Positions 46,287 to 55,416 are shown, numbered from the stretch's first letter. The stretch: DNA of 64,000 bases from Streptomyces sp. NBC_01481 (GCF_026339995.1 NZ_JAPEPT010000002.1:607001-671000); one strand, 5' to 3'. Made by a program: numbers and translations. Notes: generated from the letters alone by a model not told the origin.

Positions 46287-46955
46287 TCACACCGCGTCCA
46301 GCCCCGCATCCCGCGCCAGAAGCGCCGCCTGCACCCGGTTCTCGCACTCCAGCTTCGCCAGGATCCGGCTCACATACGTCTTCACCGTGGCCTCGCTCAT
46401 ATGCAGCCGCCGCCCGGCGTCCGCGTTGGACAGCCCCTCCCCAAGCAGGGCGAGCACGTCCCGCTCGCGACTGCTCAGCGCGGCCACCCTCGTCCGCGCC
46501 TGCTCACCGCGCGCCGCCGCCCGCCCCGAGGCGAGTTGGTCCACCACATGCCGGGTCGCACCGGGCGAGAGATACGCATCCCCCGCGGCCGCCGCGCGTA
46601 CCGCCCCGATCAGCTCCGCGGGCGCGGTGTCCTTCAGCAGAAAGCCTGCGCCGCCGTGTTCCAGCGCCCGCAGTACGTTCTCGCGCTCGCCGAATGTCGT
46701 CAGCACGATCACCCGTGCCGCCGGTGCCGCCCTGCGCAGCTCTCCCAGAGCCGTGAGACCGTCCATCACCGGCATCTGGATGTCGAGAAGCACCACATCG
46801 GCGCTGTGCGAACGTGCGAATTCGATCGCCTCGCGCCCGTTGGCCGCTTCCGCCACGACCTCGATCCCGCGGTCGGAGGTGAGGATCATCCGGATCCCGG
46901 CCCTGATGAGCGGCTCGTCATCAGCGATGACAACCCGGATCGGCGACTGTGTCAC
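46287..46955 (-). CDS. NarL/LuxR-type response regulator
   Basis: The protein has 222 residues from GTG 46955, with GGGGGG upstream. ATG 46982 is an alternative. The receiver domain has the acidic pair ADDEP, phosphoacceptor D58 in VVLLDIQMPVMDG and conserved Lys in FLLKDTA. The LuxR-type helix-turn-helix follows (LSSRERDVLALLGEGLSNAD, SEATVKTYVSRILAKL). It lies 92 bp downstream of the histidine kinase gene on the same strand and is presumably its partner. Confidence 0.93.
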   Translation of the reverse strand: MTQSPIRVVIADDEPLIRAGIRMILTSDRGIEVVAEAANGREAIEFARSHSADVVLLDIQMPVMDGLTALGELRRAAPAARVIVLTTFGERENVLRALEHGGAGFLLKDTAPAELIGAVRAAAAGDAYLSPGATRHVVDQLASGRAAARGEQARTRVAALSSRERDVLALLGEGLSNADAGRRLHMSEATVKTYVSRILAKLECENRVQAALLARDAGLDAV

Positions 46956-47047
46956 TGCACCCCCCACACCCAGCGGCACCATGTCGGCTCGGCCTCGGCC
47001 GCCCGGCGGGCCGCCCAGCGCCGCTCGACCGGCGCGGCCAACTGCAC

Positions 47048-48742
47048 CTATCGGCTGACCTCGTAGGACTTCTTCTCGATCAGCTTGCCGTCCCTGAAGC
47101 AGAACCGGAACACCGGCTCGGTGTCGAAGTTGTCTCCCACCTCCGAGGACATCAGCACCAGGCATTCGGAGTCCGCAGGCTCCTGAGGGCCCTTGCCGCT
47201 CAGTCCGGTGGTCGCGATCGTGTCCCCGCTCGGCAGCCCGTCACGCACCTCGTCCTCGGCGGCCCCGATCTTCACTTTCTCGTACTCGACCGGGTCGATC
47301 ATCCCCTCACTCATCGAGCCCACCAGGAAGAACAGCCCGAAGACGCCCGCTGCCCCCAGTACCAGCAACGCCGCCACAGCGATCCCGCAGCCCAGCGCCA
47401 GACCGCCGCCCCTGCTTCTCTTCTGTCCACCCATCGCCAGCTCCCGCTCCGAAACAGTCCAGCCCATGACCGGACCACCGTTCCCGAGTGCGGCCTGTGG
47501 CGACTGCTGGCGGAAGTCGTCCTCCGTCGCGACGAACGGCGCCGCCTCCCCGACTCCGTACGGCAGCACCCCTGCCACCCGGAAGCCCCCGCCGTCCGCC
47601 GGACCCGCGTGCACGATGCCGCCGACCAGCCGGGCCCGCTCCCGCAGCCCGGTCAGCCCCTGCCCGCCACTGACCACCTCGCCCGGCGCCGGCGCCACCG
47701 GGGCCCCGCTGACGATCTCGAGGACGAAGGAGTCCGGCTCGTATCTCAGCTCCACGCCTATCGCGGCCCCGGGCGCGTGCTTGTACGCATTGGTCAGCGA
47801 CTCCTGCACAATGCGGTAGGCAGCATGGTCGGCCGCCGCCGCAAGGGGCCGCGCCCCACCCGAGCACCGCAGCTCCACGGCGTTGCCCGCCGCACGCGCC
47901 GCCTCCACGAGCCCCGCGATACCGGCAGTCCCGCGCGCGGCCCGCCCCGACTCGTCGACGGACGGCGCAGCCTCGACCCCGTCCCGCAGAATCCCGACGA
48001 CCTCGCGCAGCTCGTGCATGGCGGTCACGGAAGCGTCCCGGAGCACGCCGACGACCTCCCGCTGCCGTGGTGTCAGCCCGGGGTCCACCTCGAGCGCCCC
48101 GGTGTGTACGGAGATCAGCGCCAGCTGGTGGCCGAGGCTGTCGTGCATGTCCTGGGCGATCCGCTGCCGCTCCAGCAGCCGTGCCTGCCCTGCCACCATC
48201 GCCCGCTCCCGCAGGAGCTGGCTGTTGCGCTCCTGCAGGGCGTGCAGCAGAGTCCTGCGCTGCGTCCAGTAGCGGCTGGCCAGCCCCGGCACGACCGTCG
48301 TCGCCAGGAAGTAGAGGGTGGAGAGCAGCACCGCCGTCATCTGCGCCTGCTGCGACCAGGAGTCCACGAGCGTGGTGCCGATGAAGAGGACGTACGCGAC
48401 GGTGAACGCGGCCAGCGCCCGCCCGGCGCCCACGATCCTGCGCCCCGCCGACCACCCCACGACCATCAGCAGCGGCGCGAAGCCGCTCATGAGCGGCGCC
48501 AGCCCCCCGGTTATCACCAGGACAGGCGTCGGCATCCGGCGCCGCAGCAGAGACAGCAGCGCGGCCGACACACCGACGAACAGCAGCCTCAGTCCCTCGC
48601 TGCCCAGCAGTTCCTCGGTCCCGGCGGCCATGAGGCCCAGCACCAGCGCGAGCACCAGCTCGCCGGCGGTCCGCCGCCTCGACCACAGCTCGGGCGCCGC
48701 CAGCCATGCCCAGCCCGCTCGGATTCTCGATGAAGCGTCCAC
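47048..48742 (-). CDS. Sensor histidine kinase with C-terminal membrane segment and extracytoplasmic domain
   Basis: The protein has 564 residues. An N-terminal membrane region of about five helices (25-155) leads to a coiled coil and the HisKA_3 box ERQRIAQDMHDSLGHQL (phospho-acceptor H200). The ATPase has ESLTNAYKHA (N box) and GGQGLTGLRERARLVGG (G box), ending near 395. Unusually, the chain continues: a linker, another hydrophobic helix at about 445-476, and a last domain of about 85 residues starting MSEGMIDPVEYEKVKIGAAE with two Cys. Topology places this tail outside the cell, where it may sense a signal. The start is GTG 48742. Confidence 0.9.
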   Translation of the reverse strand: MDASSRIRAGWAWLAAPELWSRRRTAGELVLALVLGLMAAGTEELLGSEGLRLLFVGVSAALLSLLRRRMPTPVLVITGGLAPLMSGFAPLLMVVGWSAGRRIVGAGRALAAFTVAYVLFIGTTLVDSWSQQAQMTAVLLSTLYFLATTVVPGLASRYWTQRRTLLHALQERNSQLLRERAMVAGQARLLERQRIAQDMHDSLGHQLALISVHTGALEVDPGLTPRQREVVGVLRDASVTAMHELREVVGILRDGVEAAPSVDESGRAARGTAGIAGLVEAARAAGNAVELRCSGGARPLAAAADHAAYRIVQESLTNAYKHAPGAAIGVELRYEPDSFVLEIVSGAPVAPAPGEVVSGGQGLTGLRERARLVGGIVHAGPADGGGFRVAGVLPYGVGEAAPFVATEDDFRQQSPQAALGNGGPVMGWTVSERELAMGGQKRSRGGGLALGCGIAVAALLVLGAAGVFGLFFLVGSMSEGMIDPVEYEKVKIGAAEDEVRDGLPSGDTIATTGLSGKGPQEPADSECLVLMSSEVGDNFDTEPVFRFCFRDGKLIEKKSYEVSR

Positions 48743-48861
48743 GGTGGCACCCTAATCAGCACGCCCCGGCGCTCACGCCCCACTTTCGTCTTGCCGGGGA
48801 GCGACGAACGTCGCACCTTGCGAGGGGCGCGCCCAGGTCCGGGCGCTCTGCGCCGGGCGCC

Positions 48862-49041
48862 CTGCGAGTAGGCGTGTTGGGCGGGTTCACGATGTTCTCG
48901 AGGTATGCGGTGGATATTCGACGTCTGAAGGAAGGCGGCCAGGCCGGTACAAGGCCGGCGTATCTGGGACCGACGCCGCTCGCGGCGGTGTGGAGTGCGG
49001 TGTGGGTGGCGCGCCGCGTACTGGCGTGGAGGCAGGGATGA
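48862..49041 (+). pseudogene. crcB: Decayed crcB copy (C-terminal half only)
   Basis: In the frame ending at TGA 49039-49041, about 59 residues read as the C-terminal half of a CrcB/Fluc fluoride channel: [20 protein letters not shown], then [20 protein letters not shown]. CrcB proteins have GGxTTFSTxxxD...RL here followed by a last helix. The N-terminal half (first two helices) is absent and no start codon with a ribosome site is seen. Several residues deviate (TMFSRY for TTFSTY). It overlaps the DUF190 ATG, matching the usual crcB-DUF190-crcB order of Streptomyces. It is therefore a remnant. Confidence 0.7.
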
Positions 49042-49385
49042 CCAGGCTGACGGGCAGGGCACTGCGCGTAACGATCTTCATCGGGGAATCGGATCTGTGG
49101 CATCACAAACCGGTGTACACGGAGATCGTGCACCGGGCGCACAAGGCGGGTCTGGCGGGCGCGAGTGTGTTCCGGGGGATTGAGGGGTTCGGCGCCTCCT
49201 CGTTGATTCACACCGTCCGGCTGCTGTCCCTGAGTGAGGATCTGCCGGTGGCGATCGTGATCGTGGATGACGAGGAACGCATCCGCGCCTTCCTGCCGCA
49301 GCTCGACGAGCTGGTCACGGAGGGGCTGGTGATCCTGGACGACTGCGAGGTCATCCGCTACGCGGGCAGGGAGACGTCCAAGTGA
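49038..49385 (+). CDS. DUF190 domain protein
   Basis: The protein has 115 residues: [40 protein letters not shown] and [15 protein letters not shown]. This is a PII-like ferredoxin-fold family nearly always linked to crcB. The precise role in fluoride export is not established, but a trimeric ligand-binding regulator is plausible. GAGGCAGGG precedes ATG 49038. Its stop overlaps the crcB GTG. Confidence 0.9.
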   Translation: MTRLTGRALRVTIFIGESDLWHHKPVYTEIVHRAHKAGLAGASVFRGIEGFGASSLIHTVRLLSLSEDLPVAIVIVDDEERIRAFLPQLDELVTEGLVILDDCEVIRYAGRETSK

Positions 49386-49756
49386 ACTGGCTGCTGGTGG
49401 CGCTGGGGGCGGCGATCGGCGCCCCGTTGCGCTTCCTGACCGACCGGGCGGTGCAGACCAGGCACGACTCGGTCTTCCCGTGGGGAACCTTCGCGGTCAA
49501 TGTCGTCGGCTGTCTCGTACTGGGTGTGCTGACCGGGGCGGTGACGGCCGGGGCGGCGTCCTCGCACGTGCAGTTGTTCCTGGGGACCGGGCTGTGCGGG
49601 GCGCTGACGACGTACTCGACGTTCAGCTACGAGACGCTGCGGCTGGTCGAGGACGGGGCGAAGTTCTACGCGGCGGTCAACGTGATCGCCGGCGTGGTCG
49701 CCGGGCTGGGCGCCGTCTTCGCCGGTGTGCTGTTCGGCGAGGCGCTCTGGGACTGA
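49382..49756 (+). CDS. crcB: Fluoride efflux transporter CrcB
   Basis: The protein has 124 residues and four membrane helices. The conserved Fluc features are [34 protein letters not shown] (Asn of the fluoride pore), [20 protein letters not shown] (the Na-site TTYSTFS turn) and a last helix. The protein works as a dual-topology dimer or heterodimer exporting fluoride. Since the neighbouring copy is decayed, this one must act as a homodimer. No fluoride riboswitch was recognised upstream. Confidence 0.93.
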   Translation: MNWLLVALGAAIGAPLRFLTDRAVQTRHDSVFPWGTFAVNVVGCLVLGVLTGAVTAGAASSHVQLFLGTGLCGALTTYSTFSYETLRLVEDGAKFYAAVNVIAGVVAGLGAVFAGVLFGEALWD

Positions 49757-49810
49757 CCCGGTGCGCCCACCCGCTCCGCCCGCTCCGTGCGCCACGACGT
49801 CATGTCGGTG

Positions 49811-50710
49811 TCATTCGGCGCGATCGTGGTCGGTGAGGACTTCCTCGATGACATGTCGAGCGATGGTCGCCATCACCGGATTCGTGTGCCGGTAGTACCG
49901 CAGTTCTAGGAGCGCTATCGACAGCGCCCAGCCGCGACCTCGTGCCCAGGCCGCGTCATCAACTTCCAGGGCGGCCCGGAAGGCCCCCCTCGTGTCGGCC
50001 GGCAACAGGTACCACGCCGAGATCAGGTCGACGGCGGGATCGCCCAGCCCCAGACACCCGAAGTCGATGACTGCGCTGAGCCGTCCGCGGGCCATCAGCA
50101 GATTGCCCGGCTGCAGGTCCGCGTGAAGCCAGACTGCCGGGCCGGACCACTCCGGAACCCGCAGGGCCGCTTCCCAGATAGTGGTCGCCGCATCGGTGTC
50201 GACGATTCCACGCAGTTCCGCGATCGCGGCGCGCGTCGCGGTGTCCCGGTCGGCCAAGGGCTCACTCCGGTAGGAGGGTGGCCCGTCCGTGGGATCGATC
50301 CGGTGCAGCGCGGTGACGAACTCCGCCAGGTCCTCGGCGAGCAGGCCGGGTTCGGCGATGGATCCGACGCTGGGATTCTCACCGTCGAGCCATCGGTACA
50401 CGGACCAATGCCAGGGATACGACAGAGCGGGCGTGCCCTTGCCCAGCGGAACGGGAATGTCGCAGGGAAGCAGCGGGGCAAGCTGTGGCAGCCACCGGTG
50501 TTCCTTCTCGACGTCATGGGCGGCCCCCGCGAGGCGGGGGAGTCGTACGACCATGTCCTGGCCCAACCGATACATGGCATTGGATGTGCCGGCGGAGTCG
50601 ATCGGCTCGACGGGAAGGCCCGCCCACCGCGGAAACTGAGCGGCGATGAGCCGACGCACAAGAGCTGCGTCGGTGCTCACCTCGTCGGCATGCATCTTGC
50701 TGGCGCACAT
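49811..50710 (-). CDS. Aminoglycoside phosphotransferase-family kinase
   Basis: The protein has 299 residues from ATG 50710 (GGACGGG upstream). ATG 50695, giving MHADEVSTD, is also likely. It carries WLHADLQPGNLLM (catalytic Asp) and AVIDFGCLGLGDPAVDL (metal Asp), the APH kinase motifs, plus SNAMYRLGQDMVVRLPR of the nucleotide lobe. This subfamily is common in Streptomyces and annotated as putative aminoglycoside/macrolide phosphotransferase, but resistance cannot be inferred from sequence. It converges with crcB. Confidence 0.82.
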   Translation of the reverse strand: MCASKMHADEVSTDAALVRRLIAAQFPRWAGLPVEPIDSAGTSNAMYRLGQDMVVRLPRLAGAAHDVEKEHRWLPQLAPLLPCDIPVPLGKGTPALSYPWHWSVYRWLDGENPSVGSIAEPGLLAEDLAEFVTALHRIDPTDGPPSYRSEPLADRDTATRAAIAELRGIVDTDAATTIWEAALRVPEWSGPAVWLHADLQPGNLLMARGRLSAVIDFGCLGLGDPAVDLISAWYLLPADTRGAFRAALEVDDAAWARGRGWALSIALLELRYYRHTNPVMATIARHVIEEVLTDHDRAE

Positions 50711-50945
50711 AGAACCCGTCCTGAACAGAATTCCGCCATGTGGCATGGAGGACTTGGGGGAAGGCCTGTCAACGCAGGCGGGACCGGCAGGGAGCCGTCT
50801 GCGAGGCCTGCTGCCGACCACACAGCGCATCGTGGTCACCGCGACAGGCACCGGGTGACATCGCACACCACCGGAAGATCATCAAGCAAGCGGGACCGCA
50901 CCGTGAGGCATGTCATGGTGTGGGCTCATTCACGTAAAAACCACC

Positions 50946-50957
50946 CGGTACGTACCG
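50946..50957. promoter_or_regulatory. CGGTACGTACCG palindrome
   Basis: This perfect 12-bp palindrome lies in the 600-bp gap (50711-51306) that holds no convincing gene. It may be an operator for an adjacent gene, but no factor can be suggested. Confidence 0.3.
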
Positions 50958-51095
50958 AACTCGGGCCGTCACGGCCCCACCAACGCGAAACGGGCCCCCG
51001 CCAGGACTTTCGTCTCTGGCGAGAACCCGTGTCGTCGGTTTCTCTCTGCGGGGAACCGACGGAATGCGCTGGTCAGCGGCTGAGCAATGGCAGCC

Positions 51096-51132
51096 GAGAT
51101 CGTTTCCCGCGCTGATGGAGATCGTTTCCCGC
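51096..51132. repeat. Direct repeat GAGATCGTTTCCCGC, two copies
   Basis: Two identical 15-mers at 51096-51110 and 51118-51132 are spaced 22 bp apart, about two helical turns. They may be tandem protein-binding sites or debris at the left edge of the accessory island. Nothing else is seen in this gap. Confidence 0.45.
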
Positions 51133-51306
51133 CGCCCTGGTCGGCGACTGTCCAGCCCCGCTCGATACACGCTCTCTTCCACGCGCCGCTCGGCAGCCCT
51201 CGGCTTCCTCGTTCAGCAGCTGCTCACCGGACGGGCGGTTCATGCCAGGGGAAACCGGGCGTCTGACGGTCAGTCGGCCCGGACTCCGTTGGGCTTGTGA
51301 GGCGGC

Positions 51307-51711
51307 TCAGCCGGCCGTCCTCGCCTCGGTCAGGGAGGCCAGCGCCGCGTCGAGGCGACGGGTGGCTTCCTCGGCGACTGGGCGCAGGGCATCGAGTTCG
51401 GTCAATGTGACCATCGTGCCGGGGTCGAGGGCCTGTACGGCGGTGCGGTCGCGGTCTCTGCGGACGACCACGTTGCAGGGAAGCAGCAGGCCGGCGGTGC
51501 GGTCGGCCTCCAGAGCGCGGCGGGCGAGCTGCGGGTTGCAGGCGCCGAGGATGACGTAGTCCTCCATGTCGTGATCGAGCTTGGCCTTGAGCGTCGCCGT
51601 GACATCGATCTCGGTGAGGACGCCGAAGCCCTGCTCGGCGAGGGCCTCGCGGACGCGGGCCACGGTGGTGGCGAAGTCGGCGTCCAGGTGCACGGTGCGG
51701 TCGTAACGCAT
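51307..51711 (-). CDS. DUF302 domain protein
   Basis: The protein has 134 residues from ATG 51711. MRYDRTVHLDADFATTVARV, QGFGVLTEIDVTATLKAKL, YVILGACNPQLARRALEAD and LLPCNVVVR are the DUF302 pattern, with two cysteines that may bind a metal or thiol. The family is often encoded with rhodaneses and sulfur-oxidation genes. It is divergent from the persulfide dioxygenase gene, with two CsoR/CstR-type palindromes between them, so it likely belongs to the sulfide response. The function is unknown. Confidence 0.85.
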   Translation of the reverse strand: MRYDRTVHLDADFATTVARVREALAEQGFGVLTEIDVTATLKAKLDHDMEDYVILGACNPQLARRALEADRTAGLLLPCNVVVRRDRDRTAVQALDPGTMVTLTELDALRPVAEEATRRLDAALASLTEARTAG

Positions 51712-51816
51712 GGCGATGGCCTTTCTTCGGCTTGTGCGGTGCGGGTGGGACGGGTGTCCGGCCCTGTGCCAAGTACCCGTCAGCCGTCCCACAGGGCTGC
51801 CCCTTGCTTTCAAAAA

Positions 51817-51830
51817 TACCCCCGGGGGTA
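51817..51830. promoter_or_regulatory. CstR/CsoR-type operator, site 1
   Basis: TACCCCCGGGGGTA is a perfect palindrome matching the known CsoR/CstR box architecture (TACCCC...GGGGTA), between DUF302 and the MBL-rhodanese gene. Confidence 0.75.
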
Positions 51831-51850
51831 CTCGTGCTACCGTCCAGATA

Positions 51851-51864
51851 TACCCCCAGGGGTA
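51851..51864. promoter_or_regulatory. CstR/CsoR-type operator, site 2
   Basis: TACCCCCAGGGGTA starts 34 bp after the start of site 1 and ends 24 bp before the MBL-rhodanese GTG. It probably covers the promoter. Confidence 0.78.
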
Positions 51865-51887
51865 ATTTTACTGGAAGGGAGTGCCTC

Positions 51888-53252
51888 GTGTTTTTCATCG
51901 ACACGATCGAGGTGGCCGGGCTCGGCAACCGCAGCTACCTGGCAGGCGGCGAGCGGACGGCGGTGGCAGTCGATCCTCCGCGTGACATCGACCAGGTGAT
52001 CGCGGCAGCGGCGCGGCGCGGGGTGCGGATATCCCACGTCGTCGAGACACACGTCCACAACGACTACGTCACCGGGGGCCTGGAGCTGGCCCGGCTCACG
52101 GGCGCCGCCTACCTCGTCCCCGCCGGGGCCCGGGTCTCCTACGAGCGCGTACCGGTGCACGACGGCGACCGCTCCGAGATCGACGCCACCGCCGGACTGA
52201 TTCTGCGCGCGCTGGCCACGCCCGGCCACACCCCGCACCACACGTCCTACGCGCTGGAGGAGAACGGGACGGCCGTCGCGGTGTTCACCGGCGGCTCGCT
52301 GCTGATCGGCACCGTCGGCCGACCCGATCTGGTCGAACCACGGCTGACGGAACACCTCGCCCGGGCCCAGCACGCCTCCGCGCACCGCCTGGCCACCGAG
52401 CTGCCGGACGATACGGCGGTGCTGCCCACACACGGCTTCGGCAGCTTCTGCTCCTCCGGTCAGGCGGAGGGCGAGTCCACCACGATCGGCAAGGAGAGGG
52501 CGTCCAACGAGGCGCTCACCCGTGACGTGGACACCTTCGTCGCCGACCTGCTGGCCGGCCTGGACGACATCCCCGCGTACTACACGCACATGGGCCCGGC
52601 CAACGCCGCCGGCCCCGCGCCGGTCGACCTGAGCCCGCCCGCCGTCGCGGACGCCGAGGAGATCGCCGCCCGGCTGGCCGCCGGGGAATGGGTGGTCGAC
52701 CTGCGCAACCGGGTCGCCTTCGCCGAAGGACACGTCGTCGGCTCATTCAACTTCGAGGCCGAGGGACAGCTCGCCACCTACCTGGCCTGGCTGATCCCGT
52801 GGGGCAAGCCGGTCACGCTGCTTGCGGAGTCCGCCGGGCAGCTCGCCGCCGCCCAGCGCGAGCTGGTCCGGGTGGGCATCGACCGCCCGGCCGCCGCAGC
52901 CACCGGAGAACCGGCGCGCTGGGCGCGCGAGGGCGAGGACCTCGCCTCCTTCTCACGGGCCACGTTCGCCGATCTTGCGGGGCACTCCAAGGACGGCGTC
53001 GTCGTGCTGGACGTCCGCCGGGCCTCCGAACGGTCGGCGGGCATCATCGAGGGTTCGGTCCACATCCCCATCCACGCCCTGCACCGCCGCGTCCACGAGG
53101 TCCCCGAAGGGCAGGTGTGGGTGCACTGCGCGGGCGGCATGCGCGCCGCCATCGCAGCCTCCCTGCTGGACGCCGCAGGCCGTGACGTCGTCGCCGTCGA
53201 CGACTCCTTCGACTCGGCCGAGAGGGCAGGACTCACCGTCGACACCCTCTGA
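51888..53252 (+). CDS. MBL persulfide dioxygenase fused to two rhodanese domains (CstB-like)
   Basis: The protein has 454 residues from GTG 51888 (GGAAGGGAG upstream). The metallo-beta-lactamase domain (about 1-240) has the ligand motif ETHVHNDYVTGG, then ATPGHTPHHTSYAL and PTHGFGSFC. A degenerate rhodanese domain (about 265-345) lacks the active cysteine. A final rhodanese (about 360-454) keeps it in VHCAGGMRAA. This order equals S. aureus CstB, which oxidises low-molecular-weight persulfides to thiosulfate. It is the head of the sulfide island with two operator palindromes at its promoter. Confidence 0.88.
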   Translation: MFFIDTIEVAGLGNRSYLAGGERTAVAVDPPRDIDQVIAAAARRGVRISHVVETHVHNDYVTGGLELARLTGAAYLVPAGARVSYERVPVHDGDRSEIDATAGLILRALATPGHTPHHTSYALEENGTAVAVFTGGSLLIGTVGRPDLVEPRLTEHLARAQHASAHRLATELPDDTAVLPTHGFGSFCSSGQAEGESTTIGKERASNEALTRDVDTFVADLLAGLDDIPAYYTHMGPANAAGPAPVDLSPPAVADAEEIAARLAAGEWVVDLRNRVAFAEGHVVGSFNFEAEGQLATYLAWLIPWGKPVTLLAESAGQLAAAQRELVRVGIDRPAAAATGEPARWAREGEDLASFSRATFADLAGHSKDGVVVLDVRRASERSAGIIEGSVHIPIHALHRRVHEVPEGQVWVHCAGGMRAAIAASLLDAAGRDVVAVDDSFDSAERAGLTVDTL

Positions 53253-53306
53253 CGACGGCCGCCGCAGATCACCGCACCCACAAGACGGACAGGAGCGAGA
53301 ACCACG

Positions 53307-53696
53307 ATGAGCCTCTTTCGACGCGGCCGGGGCGGCCCAGGGCGGGTGACCGTGCAGGAGGCCGCCGCCCGCACCGGGCACGCGCAAGCGGCCGGAAACG
53401 GCGGGACCCCCGTGCTGCTCGACGTACGCGAACCCGCCGAGTGGCAGGCCGGCCACGCCCCCGGCGCCGTCCACCTGCCCCTCACGGCGCTGGTCACCGG
53501 TGCCGGACTGCCCGCCGAGGCGCAGGCACGGCCTGTCGTCGTGATCTGTCGGTCGGGCAACCGATCCCGACGGGCTGCCGAACTGCTCCAGGCCCACGGC
53601 GTCGAGGCCGTCGACGTCATGGGCGGCATGCAGGACTGGGCCGAGGCAGGACTGCCGGTCGTGGACTCGCGCGGCAGGAACGGGACCGTCGCGTGA
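53307..53696 (+). CDS. Rhodanese-like domain protein
   Basis: The protein has 129 residues. A basic, Gly/Arg-rich N-terminus precedes one rhodanese domain with LLDVREPAEWQAGHAPGAVH and active loop VVICRSGNRSRRA, cysteine intact. It likely shuttles sulfane sulfur between the dioxygenase and acceptors. It lies 54 bp after the MBL gene. Its stop overlaps the permease start (GTGA). Confidence 0.9.
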   Translation: MSLFRRGRGGPGRVTVQEAAARTGHAQAAGNGGTPVLLDVREPAEWQAGHAPGAVHLPLTALVTGAGLPAEAQARPVVVICRSGNRSRRAAELLQAHGVEAVDVMGGMQDWAEAGLPVVDSRGRNGTVA

Positions 53697-54421
53697 GCGC
53701 TGTGATGCTCGCACTGATCGCCGGTGCCGTCATCGGCCTGGCGCTGGGCGCGCTCGGAGGGGGTGGCAGTGTTCTGGCCGTCCCCGCCCTGATCTACCTG
53801 CTCGGTTTCACCCCGGTCGCGGCCACCACCGCAAGCCTGGTCATCGTCACCGTCACCTCCGCCACCGCGCTGTCCGCGCACGCCCGCGACAGACACGTTC
53901 GCTGGCGCACCGGGCTGCTGTTCGCCGCGGCGGGGGTCGGCCCGGCGATGCTGGGCGGCGCGCTCGCCGGGCGCCTGCCGGCGGCCGTGCTGACCGTGGC
54001 GTTCGCCGTGGTACGCATGCTCAGGCCCCGGTCTTCCTCGGAGAGCATCATTCACGTACGGCCGGGCCGGGCAGGGGCTGCCGGTGCCGGGCTGGGCGCG
54101 GTCACCGGCGTCCTCGGCGTGGGCGGTGGCTTCCTCGCGGTCCCCGCGCTGGTCAACGTCCTCGGCATGCGGATACGGGCGGCCGTGGGCACCAGCCTGC
54201 TCGTCATCACCGTCAACTCGCTGGCGGCCCTGGCGATGCGCGCCGGTACGGCCGACGGCCTGGACTGGGCCGTCATAGGACCGTTCGCCGGGGCGGCGAT
54301 CCTGGGTGCCTGGGACGGCAAGCGCCTGTCGGCGAAGCTGTCCGGGCAGACGCTTCAGCGGGTCTTCGCCCTGGTCCTGCTGGCGGTGGCCGGCTTCATG
54401 CTGGTGGAGGCGGTCTTGTGA
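53693..54421 (+). CDS. TauE/SafE family sulfite/anion exporter
   Basis: The permease has 242 residues from GTG 53693 with about seven hydrophobic segments. The TauE/SafE repeats GLALGALGGGGSVLAVPALI and GAVTGVLGVGGGFLAVPALV are in both halves. Members export sulfite, thiosulfate or organosulfonates. In this context it likely removes sulfite or thiosulfate made by the dioxygenase. It is translationally coupled to the rhodanese gene. Confidence 0.9.
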   Translation: MSAVMLALIAGAVIGLALGALGGGGSVLAVPALIYLLGFTPVAATTASLVIVTVTSATALSAHARDRHVRWRTGLLFAAAGVGPAMLGGALAGRLPAAVLTVAFAVVRMLRPRSSSESIIHVRPGRAGAAGAGLGAVTGVLGVGGGFLAVPALVNVLGMRIRAAVGTSLLVITVNSLAALAMRAGTADGLDWAVIGPFAGAAILGAWDGKRLSAKLSGQTLQRVFALVLLAVAGFMLVEAVL

Positions 54422-54439
54422 CCGCCCGACCAAAATTCC

Positions 54440-54736
<297 letters not shown>

Positions 54737-54743
54737 TCAAAAA

Positions 54744-54757
54744 TACCCCTAGGGGTA
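54744..54757. promoter_or_regulatory. CstR/CsoR-type operator, site 3
   Basis: TACCCCTAGGGGTA is a perfect palindrome lying between the cstR-like gene (minus) and the rhodanese/DUF2892 gene (plus). It is placed to control both. Confidence 0.8.
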
Positions 54758-54807
54758 CTGTACGTCTCAGTTCGGGACGGCAGCGACCGTTAAGGATCAC
54801 ACCTGAT

Positions 54808-55395
54808 ATGACCACCCCCCACACCCCCACCGCCCTCGGTACAGACCAGGCCCGCGCCCGGCGGCACGAACTCACCGTCATCGACATACGCACCCCCGGC
54901 GAGTACGCCTCCGGCCACCTGCCCGGCGCCCTCAACATCCCCCTGGACCAGATCCGGCGCGCACTGCCCGAGATCCGGCACGCTGCCGACCGGGGCGACG
55001 TCCTCGTGGTGTGCGCCTCCGGCGCCCGCTCGGAGAACGCCTGCAAGCTCCTGGCCGAGCAGGGCATCCCCGCGGCCAACCTCGTCGGCGGCACCAGCGC
55101 GTGGGCCGCCGAGGGACACGACCTGCACCACCCGGCGGCCTGCGAGACCCGGGCGCGGTGGAGCATGGAGCGGCAGGTGCGCTTCACCGCGGGCGCCGTG
55201 GTGCTCCTGGGCCTGCTCCTCGGCCTGCTGGTGCATCCGGCTTTCCAGATCCTCTCGGCCGGCGTCGCGGGCGGCCTCGTCTTCTCCGCACTCACCGACA
55301 CCTGCGGCATGGCCGTCATGCTGGGCAAGCTGCCCCACAACCGTGCCCGCCCGGCCGACCTCGCCGCGACGCTCGCCACACTGCGGCGCGGCTGA
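54808..55395 (+). CDS. Rhodanese with C-terminal DUF2892-type membrane domain
   Basis: The protein has 195 residues. A rhodanese domain (VIDIRTPGEYASGHLPGALN, active loop VVCASGARSENA, cysteine kept) is followed by a two-helix membrane domain (ERQVRFTAGAVVLLGLLLGL, then a segment ending LTDTCGMAVMLGKLP) of the DUF2892 kind. It probably delivers or accepts sulfane sulfur at the membrane. It is divergent from the cstR-like gene and shares its operator. Confidence 0.87.
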   Translation: MTTPHTPTALGTDQARARRHELTVIDIRTPGEYASGHLPGALNIPLDQIRRALPEIRHAADRGDVLVVCASGARSENACKLLAEQGIPAANLVGGTSAWAAEGHDLHHPAACETRARWSMERQVRFTAGAVVLLGLLLGLLVHPAFQILSAGVAGGLVFSALTDTCGMAVMLGKLPHNRARPADLAATLATLRRG

Positions 55396-55416
55396 TCACC
55401 GTCATCACAGACCCGC

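Noticed and set aside
48743..49037. Fluoride riboswitch upstream of DUF190/crcB
   Set aside because: No recognisable crcB-motif pattern was seen. The gap is explained by the crcB remnant.
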